Shown: positions 9,344 through 17,629 of the stretch, one piece after another
Position numbering within the stretch: the first letter of the stretch is position 1
How the letters are laid out: each line of letters opens with the position of its first letter
Assembly (NCBI GenBank): GCA_015060075.1
Contig: SUZE01000008.1
Location: 1 to 64,000 of the forward strand
Direction: 5' to 3'
DNA: 64,000 nucleotides
Origin: Rikenellaceae bacterium
GTDB taxonomy: Bacteria; Bacteroidota; Bacteroidia; Bacteroidales; Rikenellaceae
The notes under the pieces: generated by a model
What the model saw: only the letters and a program-made list of their open reading frames with translations
Database searches by the model: none
What the model was told of the DNA's origin: nothing
Translations under genes and position numbers: made by a program

Positions 9344-10436
9344 CTATTACCAAATCCGACAACAGCATATTTTCGGGTGCAATTCGCAAATTGCCGTTAT
9401 CGTTTATCAGCAACTCGGCAATGCCTGTTTTTATTGCTTCATGCTCCAATCTTTTTCGCTTGTTAATGCCAAAATCTTGCTCTATCTTGTCGAGCGATAT
9501 ACCTTCCACGCATCGTAGCGAGGTCATTATATATTCGTTGAACTTATCTCGCTCCGACAGCACCTCTGAGCCATATTCTACACCTTTTATATAATCCTCG
9601 ACCCCTTGTTCGCACCAACGGCGCACCTCGCCATTGTAAGAGTGCGCTCCCGGACCTATACCGAGATACTCCACATTGTGCCAATACGAGGAGTTGTGCT
9701 TGGAGCGAAAACCCGCACGAGCATAGTTCGACACCTCGTAGTGTTCAAAGCCAGCCGCTGTCAATGCTCTATGCACCCACAAGAAGTGCGATTCGCTGCT
9801 ACACTCGTCAATCTCCTCAAACTCTCCTCTTGCCATCATTCGACCAAAGCGGGTGTTCTCCTCGATGGTCAAATGGTATGCCGAGATATGTTGCACATTC
9901 ATTGCCAAAATACCCTCCAAAGTATCGACTAACTCTGTCACGCCAAAATTTGGAATACCAAAAATCACATCAACCGAGATATTGTCGTAGCCCGCCTCTT
10001 GCAACATCTTGACCGCCTCAATCGCCTGTTTTGCCGAGTGCCTGCGCCCCATAAATTGCAGACAACGGTCATCGAGCGACTGCACTCCCATCGAGATACG
10101 ATTGACCGATGTTTTGCGCAACTCGGCGATATATTCGGGCGTTATATCATCGGGATTGACCTCAATGGTAACCTCCTCCAACTGCGAGCAGTCGAACTGC
10201 GAGCGCACTTGTTCGATAAATTGTTCAATCTCGGAAGGTGCAAGCAACGAGGGCGTTCCTCCACCGAAATAGATGGTACGAATGTTTTTGTCGTGTAGAA
10301 ACTGTTGTTGCTCTGCCAATTCGCTGTGCATCGCCTCGACCACCTCGGGGATATATTTCAATTTGACACTGCGATAGAAATCGCAATATCCGCACAATCT
10401 TTTACAGAATGGTATATGAAAATATATCGCCGCCAC
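9324..10436 (-). CDS. hemW: Radical SAM heme chaperone HemW (coproporphyrinogen III oxidase-like)
   Basis: This 370-aa radical SAM protein has its [4Fe-4S] motif at residues 11-18 (FCKRLCGYCDF; Cys11, Cys15, Cys18) and the SAM-binding GGGTPSLL near 59-66. The CxxxCxxC followed by DF and the length fit HemW, which inserts heme into respiratory proteins, rather than true HemN. HemW paralogues have often been annotated as oxygen-independent coproporphyrinogen oxidase. A -7 box (TATCTTTG on the minus strand, 10466-10459) precedes the ATG by about 22 nt. The gene stands alone. Confidence 0.88.
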   Translation of the reverse strand: MAAIYFHIPFCKRLCGYCDFYRSVKLKYIPEVVEAMHSELAEQQQFLHDKNIRTIYFGGGTPSLLAPSEIEQFIEQVRSQFDCSQLEEVTIEVNPDDITPEYIAELRKTSVNRISMGVQSLDDRCLQFMGRRHSAKQAIEAVKMLQEAGYDNISVDVIFGIPNFGVTELVDTLEGILAMNVQHISAYHLTIEENTRFGRMMARGEFEEIDECSSESHFLWVHRALTAAGFEHYEVSNYARAGFRSKHNSSYWHNVEYLGIGPGAHSYNGEVRRWCEQGVEDYIKGVEYGSEVLSERDKFNEYIMTSLRCVEGISLDKIEQDFGINKRKRLEHEAIKTGIAELLINDNGNLRIAPENMLLSDLVIEALIEL

Positions 10437-10458
10437 AGCCCTTTTTGCATTATCTTAA

Positions 10459-10466
10459 CAAAGATA
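10459..10466 (-). promoter_or_regulatory. -7 box for hemW
   Basis: The minus strand reads TATCTTTG, matching TAnnTTTG. The leader to the ATG at 10436 would be about 18 nt. Confidence 0.6.
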
Positions 10467-10474
10467 ACAAAAAA

Positions 10475-10569
10475 AACGGAACTGACGCAGCGGAGCGAGT
10501 GAAAAAGGCAAATTTATTTGCATTTTTCCGAGCCGCAAGGAAGAAAAGCCTGCACAACGGGGTTAAAAC
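10475..10569. repeat. Repeat R2, copy 1 (conserved ends, variable hairpin)
   Basis: The conserved outer segments AACGGAACTGACGC and GGAAGAAAAGCC flank a local palindrome (aaaaaggcaaa/ttttgcattttt type). A second copy lies at 24977-25070 with the same outer segments and an unrelated but perfect hairpin. Both copies run directly into a GGAAAAC heptamer array. Confidence 0.6.
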
Positions 10570-10625
10570 GGAAAACGGAAAACGGAAAACGGAAAGCGGA
10601 AAACGGAAAACAGAGAACTGAGAAC
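10570..10625. repeat. GGAAAAC heptamer tandem array (about 8 units)
   Basis: Six near-perfect 7-nt units (GGAAAAC, one GGAAAGC) are followed by two degenerate units. This is the longest array of the family in the window. Related arrays lie at 21010, 24921, 25071, 45571, 49901 and 51783. Confidence 0.85.
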
Positions 10626-10633
10626 GAAAAACC

Positions 10634-10964
10634 TTTCAGCGCACTCCCATAGAGCGACCAACGGGAGCGAATCCTATTTAATCCTATTCAATCCTATAAT
10701 CGCTGCGCCTTGACCACCCTCGTAGTTCGGAAAACCAGAACAACACTGCCACACCACCATCAACTGACCGATTGCCATTTGGAACTCGACCGGCGGCAGA
10801 AGCCGAGAGCGGACCGAAGGGAGGTTGTTGCAATCGAAGATTGTCGGGGTCGATGGTCGATGGGGCGAAAATTACTTTTAGCCACATCGCACAGCAAACA
10901 CGAATATTTGCACAGCAAACAACAACCGACCGCAGACAAGTCTGCCGAGGCGCAACAAGCTGAC
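10634..10964. repeat. tRNA-associated repeat, copy A
   Basis: About 330 bp. It starts TTTCAGCGCACTCC, passes TCCTATTTAATCCTATTC, and ends with a block (10787 onward) containing CGACCGGCGGCAG, GATTGTCGGGG and CTGCCGAGGCGC. Copy B (25160-25469) matches over the full length. Copy C (25541-25720) matches the second half. The copy ends against an inverted copy of the tRNA-Leu(TAG) 3' end, which indicates its original position beside that tRNA. No convincing ORF lies within it. Confidence 0.8.
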
Positions 10965-11009
10965 CGAGTCCCTTTATCCGCACAAAAAACGACTGCCAAC
11001 AGACAGTCG
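10965..11009. other. Inverted copy of tRNA-Leu(TAG) 3' end plus terminator hairpin
   Basis: CGAGTCCCTTTATCCGCAC (10965-10983) is an exact 19-nt reverse complement of the tRNA 3' flank at 19271-19289. It is followed by AAAAAA and the hairpin CGACTG/CAGTCG (10990-11009). Read on the minus strand, this is the tRNA's former terminator and mirror segment, now 8.26 kb from the tRNA. Confidence 0.8.
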
Positions 11010-11010
11010 C

Positions 11011-11017
11011 TTGTGCG
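11011..11017. other. attL core TTGTGCG of the integrated element
   Basis: The 7-bp core TTGTGCG recurs at 19269-19275. Joining the sequence before 11018 to the sequence after 19275 rebuilds a tRNA 3' flank laid out like the one beside tRNA-Leu(CAG). This supports 11011-11017 as the left junction. Confidence 0.75.
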
Positions 11018-11133
11018 ACATCGTGGCAGATTATCGAACCGTAGTAGATGATTTGCTAAAATTCGTGGAGTTTATCGATTGGTTGCACGATAATTATCCC
11101 GAATTACTCCCACTTCATATTCCAAGTTTATAA
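11018..11133 (+). other. Displaced 3' end of the integrase reading frame (joined only in the circle)
   Basis: If the element circularises by joining 19275 to 11018, the integrase frame continues ...TTG TGC GAC ATC GTG... and stays open to TAA at 11131-11133. This adds 38 codons beginning DIVADYRTVVDDLLKFVEFI. In the chromosome the segment has no start codon of its own and is presumably untranslated. Between 11134 and 11369 I see only short inverted segments and an AT-rich promoter-like stretch. Confidence 0.65.
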
Positions 11134-11369
11134 TTAAAAAATGTTGAGGTTTATACGCTCGTAGGGGACTCCCTATCAGGCGATTACGAGAGCGGTTTCC
11201 ACCCTTAAATTCGGAGGCGTAATAGCAAGATAAGTAGGCGTGGTGTTGTCCTTCACAAATGTCCTAATGGAGAAAAAAATTCAAAAATTTTCTTACTATA
11301 CTTGACTTTTTTACTATGCTTTCCATATTTATTTACAGACGGGACACAAAAACACCCGTGAGTACAATT

Positions 11370-11558
11370 ATGAGTGAATACAAAAGACAGTGGCGAGAAT
11401 TAGAGGACACCACAAAAGAGAAAATCAGCAAGGCGTTAAGGGGGAAGTCAAAATCAAGTTTCCATAAGGAAAATATCCGCCGTTCAATGCTCGACTATTG
11501 GCGTACAGTAGAGCATAAACCAACCCAAGATGACGAAGACTCCGAGAGTGATGAATAA
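11370..11558 (+). CDS. Small NUMOD3-like protein
   Basis: This 62-aa protein uses the ATG giving MSEYKRQWREL; an in-frame ATG at 11316 would add 18 residues of less protein-like sequence. It contains TTKEKISKALRGKSKSSFHK, which resembles the NUMOD3 DNA-binding motif found in homing endonucleases and in small mobile-element proteins. The C-terminus is acidic (DDEDSESDE). A DNA-binding or accessory role in the element is inferred. It is the first gene after the left junction, 66 bp upstream of the putative Rep. Confidence 0.6.
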   Translation: MSEYKRQWRELEDTTKEKISKALRGKSKSSFHKENIRRSMLDYWRTVEHKPTQDDEDSESDE

Positions 11559-11624
11559 CCACTTATCAAGGTTAAGACAACATCATTTTGGGTAAAAATA
11601 ATTTAGCAAAAATGAAAATTCAAA

Positions 11625-12554
11625 GTGTTAACATTTGATAAATTAAAAATAGTAACAAACATTGATTATATACAAATTGATGATATAGATGGATTTCAAC
11701 AAACAATAAAAAATAATACTCTAACAGAGTTAAAATTCAACATTATATCTCCATATTTGCTATATATTGAGATAGACTATTTAGAGAAAGAATTGGTAAT
11801 CGAATTTTCAGGAAAGATATTAGGTTCAGACTATAAAAAACTAATTTCAACCGAAACTATTAGACAATGTTTTGAAAATATAAATTTTCTCGGAGTATGT
11901 ACCCTCGATGTTGGGGCGATTTTGGAAGATGCTTTCGTTGTGAAGTGTGATGTAACCCAAGATGTGTACTGTGCGGATATTTCTGTGGTGGCAGAGTTTA
12001 TCAGGGGCAATATGAAAAGTTATAAGCAGTTTTCAGTTAAATGTCACCGTAACGGTAATTTGACAATAGATAAGAGTGTTGATACTCGCCAAGCGAAGAA
12101 GCGTATAACGATTTATAACAAAAGTAGAGAGATGAAGAAAATGGATAATAGGAAATTTATGAATGAATACAACATACCCAATGCCGAATTTGATAATATG
12201 TGTCGATTTGAGATAAACCTCAACTCCAAAGCACAAATAAGGACATCGTTGGGAATTGCAGATACTCGGTTGATGTCGGTGCTAACATCAACAAGGAATC
12301 CGATTATAGACTTCTTGGACGACATAGTTGCTAACACTGACGAGATGATTCCGCTCACGGACAAGCAAACTTACATAACAACATTGGTACTCCGAGATTG
12401 TAACAACGATTTGGCGGAGGTTGAGGAGAAGATGAGGCAAATTTACTCCAAAGGTACAAATATCTCAAAGGTAATGAAACCTTACAAAGAGGCACTTGCC
12501 AAGAAAAACAAATCCAAATTCACGAAACAAGATTTGCTCCAAATGCTCCGATAG
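11625..12554 (+). CDS. Putative replication initiation protein of the element
   Basis: 309 aa. The only plausible in-frame start for the full length is GTG at 11625, because an in-frame TGA lies just upstream. The segment KRITIYNKSREMKK (Y-x-K-x-x-E) followed by CRFEINLNSKAQIR resembles rolling-circle replication proteins of the phage gene II/X (CRI) type. The N-terminal 100 residues are AT-rich and unassigned. The assignment is tentative; an uncharacterised mobile-element protein is the alternative. A hairpin at 12590-12611 follows the stop. Confidence 0.5.
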   Translation: MLTFDKLKIVTNIDYIQIDDIDGFQQTIKNNTLTELKFNIISPYLLYIEIDYLEKELVIEFSGKILGSDYKKLISTETIRQCFENINFLGVCTLDVGAILEDAFVVKCDVTQDVYCADISVVAEFIRGNMKSYKQFSVKCHRNGNLTIDKSVDTRQAKKRITIYNKSREMKKMDNRKFMNEYNIPNAEFDNMCRFEINLNSKAQIRTSLGIADTRLMSVLTSTRNPIIDFLDDIVANTDEMIPLTDKQTYITTLVLRDCNNDLAEVEEKMRQIYSKGTNISKVMKPYKEALAKKNKSKFTKQDLLQMLR

Positions 12555-12589
12555 TGTATCAACTTAATTATGTTACTTTTTAATCAATA

Positions 12590-12611
12590 GAGGGAGACGA
12601 AAACCTCCCTC
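12590..12611. terminator. Stem-loop between convergent genes
   Basis: GAGGGAG-acgaaaac-CTCCCTC is a perfect 7-bp GC-rich stem between the Rep gene (+) and the DUF2971 gene (-). It could serve as a bidirectional terminator, although the U-tract is poor. Confidence 0.5.
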
Positions 12612-12645
12612 CGATTGTATCAGATTAACTTAAAAGATTAAACTA

Positions 12646-13524
12646 CTAACCTCTATATGGAATTTTAGATGGAACTATTTTTATGTTGCTGTCTATGTTA
12701 CGACTTCTCATAAGTATCTCAAGACTAATTTGCGTTCTTTCCGCATCAGCTGTTGGCCCTATAATTATTTTTTCTATACAACTGATAGGTATATCTACTT
12801 CAACATATGGGATTAAAGAACCTCTTGATTCTCTAAATTTAATTTCCTTTGCCTTGTATACTTTACATTTCACTTCTTGCTCGTGTCTGTAACCTTCGTG
12901 CTTGATGAATGGAGAAAGTTGGTTGTTTAGCAAACGAATAATATCCATCTGTTTTGCAAAGACAGTACCCTCATCGCCTCCATTCGCTGTTTGTAGCATT
13001 AGCTCGTATTGATACTTGATACTATTCTTAATTGCTAACCACTCGTTAGAATCAAAACCGTAATGGCAATTCCTGATAGTGAAGGTTTTATTATCATCTA
13101 AACTATCAAGGTATTTCTCAAGTGCCTCTCGGTTAATGCCTATAGCAATTCCATTTCCATTTTTCCCATATGAAGTCCACATTGGTAAACTATCGGATTC
13201 AAGAGAAAAGGACATAACATATGGTATGCTATCATATATTGCTGTAGGTATACTTGATGAATCTTTCTCAAATTGTGCAAAAAATCGCTTCATTGCATCA
13301 CTATACATAAGGTTTGATAGACGCTCTGTTTCATCTATCTCTAATTCATCTTCAATCTCTCGCAGGAGATTTCTACTCACCTCTTTGCCATATCCGTACT
13401 CCGAAGGGTCATTTAAGAACATTGCGCTTGTTGCCCACATCTTAAGGTTCCTATTCTCAGTTGAGAAATCTTTTAGCATACCAAGTAGTGCATCAACCGA
13501 AGTAAAATGATAAATTGAACTCAT
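12646..13524 (-). CDS. DUF2971 family protein (cargo gene)
   Basis: This 292-aa protein begins MSSIYHFTSVDALLGML. It carries the family signatures FLNDPSEYGYG (about 34-44), SFSLESDSLPMWTSYGKNGNGIAIGI (middle) and HEGYRHEQEVKCKV (C-terminal half). DUF2971 proteins are often found on mobile elements and near phage-defence genes; their biochemical activity is not established. It has its own promoter (13556-13586) and is transcribed opposite to the integrase side, as accessory cargo often is. A defence role is an inference from family context only. Confidence 0.8.
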   Translation of the reverse strand: MSSIYHFTSVDALLGMLKDFSTENRNLKMWATSAMFLNDPSEYGYGKEVSRNLLREIEDELEIDETERLSNLMYSDAMKRFFAQFEKDSSSIPTAIYDSIPYVMSFSLESDSLPMWTSYGKNGNGIAIGINREALEKYLDSLDDNKTFTIRNCHYGFDSNEWLAIKNSIKYQYELMLQTANGGDEGTVFAKQMDIIRLLNNQLSPFIKHEGYRHEQEVKCKVYKAKEIKFRESRGSLIPYVEVDIPISCIEKIIIGPTADAERTQISLEILMRSRNIDSNIKIVPSKIPYRG

Positions 13525-13555
13525 TGTTGTATATAACTTATTAGTGTTACATCTG

Positions 13556-13586
13556 CAAAGGTATGTCTAATCTTTCGATTGTGCAA
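13556..13586 (-). promoter_or_regulatory. Promoter of the DUF2971 gene
   Basis: The minus strand shows TTG (13586-13584), a 20-nt spacer, then TACCTTTG (13563-13556). The leader is about 28 nt. Confidence 0.75.
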
Positions 13587-13630
13587 AATGGACACTTCTC
13601 TTATTTCAATCACTATAATCCGTTAAAAAG

Positions 13631-13661
13631 TTGGGGTTTTAGAAAAAAGTTCTTAATTTTG
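13631..13661 (+). promoter_or_regulatory. Promoter with long leader for the LRR lipoprotein
   Basis: TTG (13631-13633), 20 nt, then TAATTTTG (13654-13661). The nearest downstream plus-strand gene starts at 13964, giving a leader of about 295 nt that holds a hairpin ACCCCA/TGGGGT (about 13815-13840). Another stem pairs CATAACAG (13926-13933) with CTGTTATG (13959-13966), covering the start codon. No gene is visible in the leader. Confidence 0.6.
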
Positions 13662-13963
13662 TGTTGCCGAGCGGTGCGAACCATCGAGAAGGCAGACATA
13701 TTGAAGGTGTTTTTCAGTCCCCATAAAGAAATCTGACAGTTTCATAGACAACGGGATTACGAATAGCACTCTTTGCTTGTGTAGTTATGTGGCAAGTGCA
13801 CTATTTGTGCATATACCCCATACTATCCAAGTGTGGGGTTGTATCGTATCGTTTATGTTGTCAGGGTTTTGTCAGAACCTCTTTATGGATAGGCGAGATG
13901 TATTTCTCCGCACTTTCTTTATTGTCATAACAGATCCAGAGAAACACTTAAAACAATACTGTT

Positions 13964-16132
13964 ATGAAAAAACTTTTACTTGTAATCGCAGCAGTGGCAA
14001 TGATGTTGCCAAGTTGCAAAAAGATTAACGAGGCGATTGAAGGTTTAGACTATCGTCTTGACAAGCTGGAGCAAGAGACTATTCCAACGATTGATGAACA
14101 AATTTCTGTTGTCAACACAACTATCGACAACCTCGATGCTATGGACAAAGAGATGAAAGGTTACATCGACAATCTGACAACCACCGCATCATCGCTCCAA
14201 GAACAAATCAACGCCACCAACACAAAAATTGATGCTGTTAAGGTGGAGTTGCAGAGTGAAATTTCAACTGCAAAATCGGAGGTATTGGCACAGTTAGCAA
14301 CAGCAAAAACCGAGTTGGAGAATGAGTTGGCACAAATCAACTCCACCATCGAAACCCTCAAAGCAAAAGACACTGAACTTGACAACAAGATTGCAGAACT
14401 CCGTTCCTATGTTGATAACGAACTCGGCAAAACAACCGATTGGGTAAACGCAACCTTCGCTACTTTGGAGCAATACAACTCTCTTGTTTCGGAGGTGGCA
14501 ACTATCAAGGAACAAATCAAAGCAATCAACCAAAGTATTACTGAACTTGAAACTCGCTTAACTACCAAGATTAAAGAGGATATTGCAAACGCAGTATCTA
14601 CTCTAAATACTGATATTCAGCAGAAGGTTAAGGAAATCACCGATGCCTACACCAATGCAGTAAAGACAGCGAAAGATGAGATTACTGCCGCTTATACCAC
14701 CGCTATTCAAAACACAATCAACGCCCTCGATTCATCTTTGAAGTCGTGGGTGGGTGAGCAGTTATCGAACTACTATACCATTGCAGAGGTTAATGCCAAA
14801 ATTTCGGCATTGCAGACAGCAATTACCGATGGCGATGCGTCATTGCAAGAGGAGTTGAAGAGTCTCAAATCTCAACTCGAAACAACCGCTACCGAAATTA
14901 CAACTGCATACAAAAAGGCGATAGAGGAGGCGATAAATACAAACAATGGAGTGATTGATACTAAGATTGCAAACGAGATTTCTTCGGTTAATCAGCGTAT
15001 CACCAATGAGGTAGCAACCATCAATGCAAAGATTGCAGAGATAGAGTCACGATTGAATAATGTTGAGGCGAAGATTGCTGAGTTGCTTGCCCGTATTCAG
15101 TCGGTGTCGTATATACCGACTTATGATGATGGAAAGGCAACAGTAATAAGCGATGGTTCAAAAAGTCAAGTTGCTCTTGATTTTGAGGTTTCGCCAAAAG
15201 ATGCTGTTGTAGAGTTGGCAAAGGTATGGCAGAGTGCAGTATCGGTTAAAGCAATATACACCCAAACCCGAGCGGTGTCATTTATTGATATGCCAATTGT
15301 AAAGTTTGAATCCGATCCAGTAAATGGTGTTATTTCGGTTACCGCTTCCGCAGAGAATTTGTCCGCAGAGTTCTTTGATGGAGTTCAGTCAGCAAGTGTC
15401 AGGTTGTCCATCTCTGATGGCAATAACACTTTAACGAGTGATTACCTACCTATTGTTACTAACTCACAACCACTCAAAAGTGAATATATAGAGTTTCTTG
15501 ACAATACAGTTAAGACTATTTGTGTACTTCATTGGGATACAAATGAAGATAAAAAACTATCCTATGCAGAAGCAGCTGCGGTAACTGATATAGCAAAGGT
15601 ATTTGCAAATTCAACTATTACTGCATTTGGGGAATTACAACACTTTACAGGTATTGATAAAATTCCTTCTTCTGCTTTCTTAAATTGCACAGGACTTCAA
15701 TACATTTTATTACCAAGTCAGATAATTAACATTGAAGATGATGCATTCAAAGGGTGTATTTCTCTTACAAATATAACGATACCCGATAGGGTTACTTTAA
15801 TAGGTAATAGGACATTTAACAATTGTCATAGTTTAAAGATGGTAACTCTTGGACAAAATGTAACCTCAATTGGTGCTGCGTGTTTTAACTGTGATAGTGG
15901 AATACACACTTGTACATCAAAAACTATATATTGTAAACCCATATACCCTCCTAAAATATGGCATAGTATTAAGTATAGTCTCGAAACCAATACTTTTCGT
16001 GGTGGGACTATATATGTGCCACGAGAATCATATGAGCAGTATATGTCGTACACCTCTTGTTTAGAAGACGAACAAGAACAATGCAATTGGTATGCATATG
16101 AATCGTATATAAAGCCTTACGATTTTGAGTAA
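13964..16132 (+). CDS. Surface lipoprotein: coiled coil plus BspA-like leucine-rich repeats
   Basis: This 722-aa protein has a lipoprotein signal (MKKLLLVIAAVAMMLPSC, lipid anchor at Cys18). A long heptad-rich coiled coil covers about residues 22-385 and includes several similar 30-50-residue blocks. A beta-rich region follows (about 390-510), then a dockerin/EF-hand-like loop (DTNEDKKLSYAEA, about 526-538). BspA-type leucine-rich repeats cover about 565-650 (DAFKGCISLTNITIPDRVTLIG). It probably forms a stalk displaying an adhesive LRR tip outside the cell. It is element cargo with a good terminator at 16153-16176. Confidence 0.82.
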   Translation: MKKLLLVIAAVAMMLPSCKKINEAIEGLDYRLDKLEQETIPTIDEQISVVNTTIDNLDAMDKEMKGYIDNLTTTASSLQEQINATNTKIDAVKVELQSEISTAKSEVLAQLATAKTELENELAQINSTIETLKAKDTELDNKIAELRSYVDNELGKTTDWVNATFATLEQYNSLVSEVATIKEQIKAINQSITELETRLTTKIKEDIANAVSTLNTDIQQKVKEITDAYTNAVKTAKDEITAAYTTAIQNTINALDSSLKSWVGEQLSNYYTIAEVNAKISALQTAITDGDASLQEELKSLKSQLETTATEITTAYKKAIEEAINTNNGVIDTKIANEISSVNQRITNEVATINAKIAEIESRLNNVEAKIAELLARIQSVSYIPTYDDGKATVISDGSKSQVALDFEVSPKDAVVELAKVWQSAVSVKAIYTQTRAVSFIDMPIVKFESDPVNGVISVTASAENLSAEFFDGVQSASVRLSISDGNNTLTSDYLPIVTNSQPLKSEYIEFLDNTVKTICVLHWDTNEDKKLSYAEAAAVTDIAKVFANSTITAFGELQHFTGIDKIPSSAFLNCTGLQYILLPSQIINIEDDAFKGCISLTNITIPDRVTLIGNRTFNNCHSLKMVTLGQNVTSIGAACFNCDSGIHTCTSKTIYCKPIYPPKIWHSIKYSLETNTFRGGTIYVPRESYEQYMSYTSCLEDEQEQCNWYAYESYIKPYDFE

Positions 16133-16152
16133 GCAAATGTATTTATTGGATT

Positions 16153-16176
16153 GGGAGGCACAATGCCTCCCTTTTT
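16153..16176 (+). terminator. Rho-independent terminator of the LRR lipoprotein gene
   Basis: The perfect 8-bp stem GGGAGGCA-caa-TGCCTCCC is followed by TTTTTG. Confidence 0.85.
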
Positions 16177-16265
16177 GTTGTCTTTCCCTAATGTTGAGGC
16201 ACAAAAAAGCAACCGCTATTTGCAGTTGCAATTCAGTATTTGCAGCCGGAGGCGCAAATCTGAAT

Positions 16266-16631
16266 TTATCGTCTTGTAGGAAGGGGTATTTTTGCCTCCT
16301 CGTATGCTTTCTCGACTTCTGCGGCAAGGCGATAGATGTCTTCCAAATTGTCAATATGTCTTACCTTGCCCTGCACCTCAACAGTGCCTCGTACTATGCT
16401 CTTTATAGGTTCTCCACCCTCCACGAACAAATCTCGCACCGACACTCCCAACGCATCAGCAATAGACTTCAATGTGCTGTACTGTGGATTACGCTGTAAC
16501 GCACGAGTGAGCGATTCGGGGGTAATACCCATCAATTCGGCAAGTTGATACATCTTCAATCCCCTTGCTCGAAGAATATCCTTAACCTTGATTTCCCCCT
16601 CAATAATGATTTTATCTGCCTTCTCCCTCAT
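16266..16631 (-). CDS. XRE-family transcriptional regulator
   Basis: This 121-aa protein has a helix-turn-helix at about residues 18-70 (VKDILRARGLKMYQLAELMG...STLKSIADALGVSVRDLF) and a short C-terminal region with a predicted helix (LEDIYRLAAEVEKAYEEAK). It is divergent from the invertase gene across a 200-bp AT-rich region with promoters in both directions. That makes it a good candidate for the element's repressor, controlling itself and the recombinases. The regulatory role is inferred from fold and position. Confidence 0.8.
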   Translation of the reverse strand: MREKADKIIIEGEIKVKDILRARGLKMYQLAELMGITPESLTRALQRNPQYSTLKSIADALGVSVRDLFVEGGEPIKSIVRGTVEVQGKVRHIDNLEDIYRLAAEVEKAYEEAKIPLPTRR

Positions 16632-16706
16632 AGTATATCTTGATTTTTATTATCAATAATAGTATATTTTAGTACAAAGATAGTGTAAAATTGTCTAAAA
16701 AATCAA
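16629..16706 (-). promoter_or_regulatory. Promoter and likely operators of the XRE gene
   Basis: On the minus strand, TTG at 16706-16704 and TATCTTTG at 16682-16675 form a -33/-7 pair. Just downstream are two direct copies of TAGTATAT (about 16631 and 16660) and the inverted pair TTGAT/ATCAA (about 16639-16656). These are plausible autoregulatory operators. Confidence 0.55.
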
Positions 16707-16765
16707 CAAATTTTATAAAAAATTAGTAAAAAATAACTTTAATATCAATTTTAGCATTAAAAAAT

Positions 16766-16796
16766 TTGATTTATATTGATTTTTGTTGTATATTTG
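16766..16796 (+). promoter_or_regulatory. Promoter of the Mpi-like recombinase gene
   Basis: TTG (16766-16768), 20 nt, then TATATTTG (16789-16796). The start codon chosen lies at 16832, leaving a leader of about 32 nt. Confidence 0.7.
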
Positions 16797-16831
16797 CAAA
16801 AGAAATAAATAACATATATATCAATATAGGT

Positions 16832-17458
16832 ATGAACAAAGTAATAATTTACACACGAGTATCAACCGAGAGTCAGGAGTATGAGCGTCAGTTGCGAGAG
16901 TTGAAGGAGTATGCCGCTCGTCAGAACTATGAGGTGGTAGCGGAGTTCTCGGAGAAGATTTCAGGAGCGAAGAAGGTTGAGGAGCGTCAAGCGTTGATGA
17001 ATTTGCTTGCCTACACCGACAATCACAAAGTCGATAAAGTCTTAATTTATGAGTGTTCACGCCTTTCAAGAAGGGCAATAGATTTCTTGACTGTAATAGA
17101 AAATCTTACAGCGAAGAAAATCAGTGTATTCATTTTGCAGAATGGTTTGGAGACGCTTTTGGACAATGGCACTCCGAATCCGATAGCACAGCTGGTGCTT
17201 GGGATTTTGGCACAATTCAACTCATTGGAGCGTTCTCTGATCCGCTCACGAATGGAGTCGGGATATAACCACTTCCGTTTGAATGGTGGAAAGGTTGGCA
17301 GAAAAGAGGGATACCGAAAGACAGACGAGCAGATGAAACAGCAATACACAAAGGAAATTCAACTGTTGAGGAAGGGTTTGAGTCTTCGTAACATTCGAGC
17401 AATAACCTCAACAAGTATCAATACATTACGAAAATTAAAAACTATGATTGCAAGTTAG
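16832..17458 (+). CDS. Small serine recombinase, Mpi-like DNA invertase/resolvase
   Basis: 208 aa, starting at MNKVIIYTRVSTESQEY; an upstream in-frame ATG at 16766 falls inside the promoter and is rejected. The catalytic serine is Ser11 in the TRVS motif. YECSRLSRR and the regulatory helix LVLGILAQFNSLERSLIRSRMESG follow, and the C-terminal DNA-binding part (about 160-208) has GLSLRNIRAITSTSINTLRK. This size and layout resemble the Bacteroides master invertase Mpi, which flips promoters at distant sites. Here it may invert DNA or act on the element itself. Confidence 0.85.
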   Translation: MNKVIIYTRVSTESQEYERQLRELKEYAARQNYEVVAEFSEKISGAKKVEERQALMNLLAYTDNHKVDKVLIYECSRLSRRAIDFLTVIENLTAKKISVFILQNGLETLLDNGTPNPIAQLVLGILAQFNSLERSLIRSRMESGYNHFRLNGGKVGRKEGYRKTDEQMKQQYTKEIQLLRKGLSLRNIRAITSTSINTLRKLKTMIAS

Positions 17459-17629
17459 AATATAGACAAGTGTGATCCAGCCACACAAGGGTTCGAAGTT
17501 TATCCCTGCCGAACAGAAATCTCCGAAATGAATAAGCGATGGAGAGGTTAAAAGCGAATAACCCCAATGTCCCCAAACACAAAAGGCGGGCATAAAGGGA
17601 GTGCGAAAGCACGAAATACCTGATGATAT

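Noticed and set aside
10570..10625. CRISPR array
   Set aside because: The regular repeats have a 7-nt unit with no spacers, and no cas genes are present anywhere in the window.
10710..11051. 113-codon open frame at the left edge of the element
   Set aside because: It runs through repeat A, the mirrored tRNA end and the attL junction, which is not compatible with an ancestral gene.
13525..13963. Invertible promoter upstream of the LRR lipoprotein
   Set aside because: An Mpi-like invertase is close by, but I could not find a convincing pair of inverted repeats bracketing the promoter.
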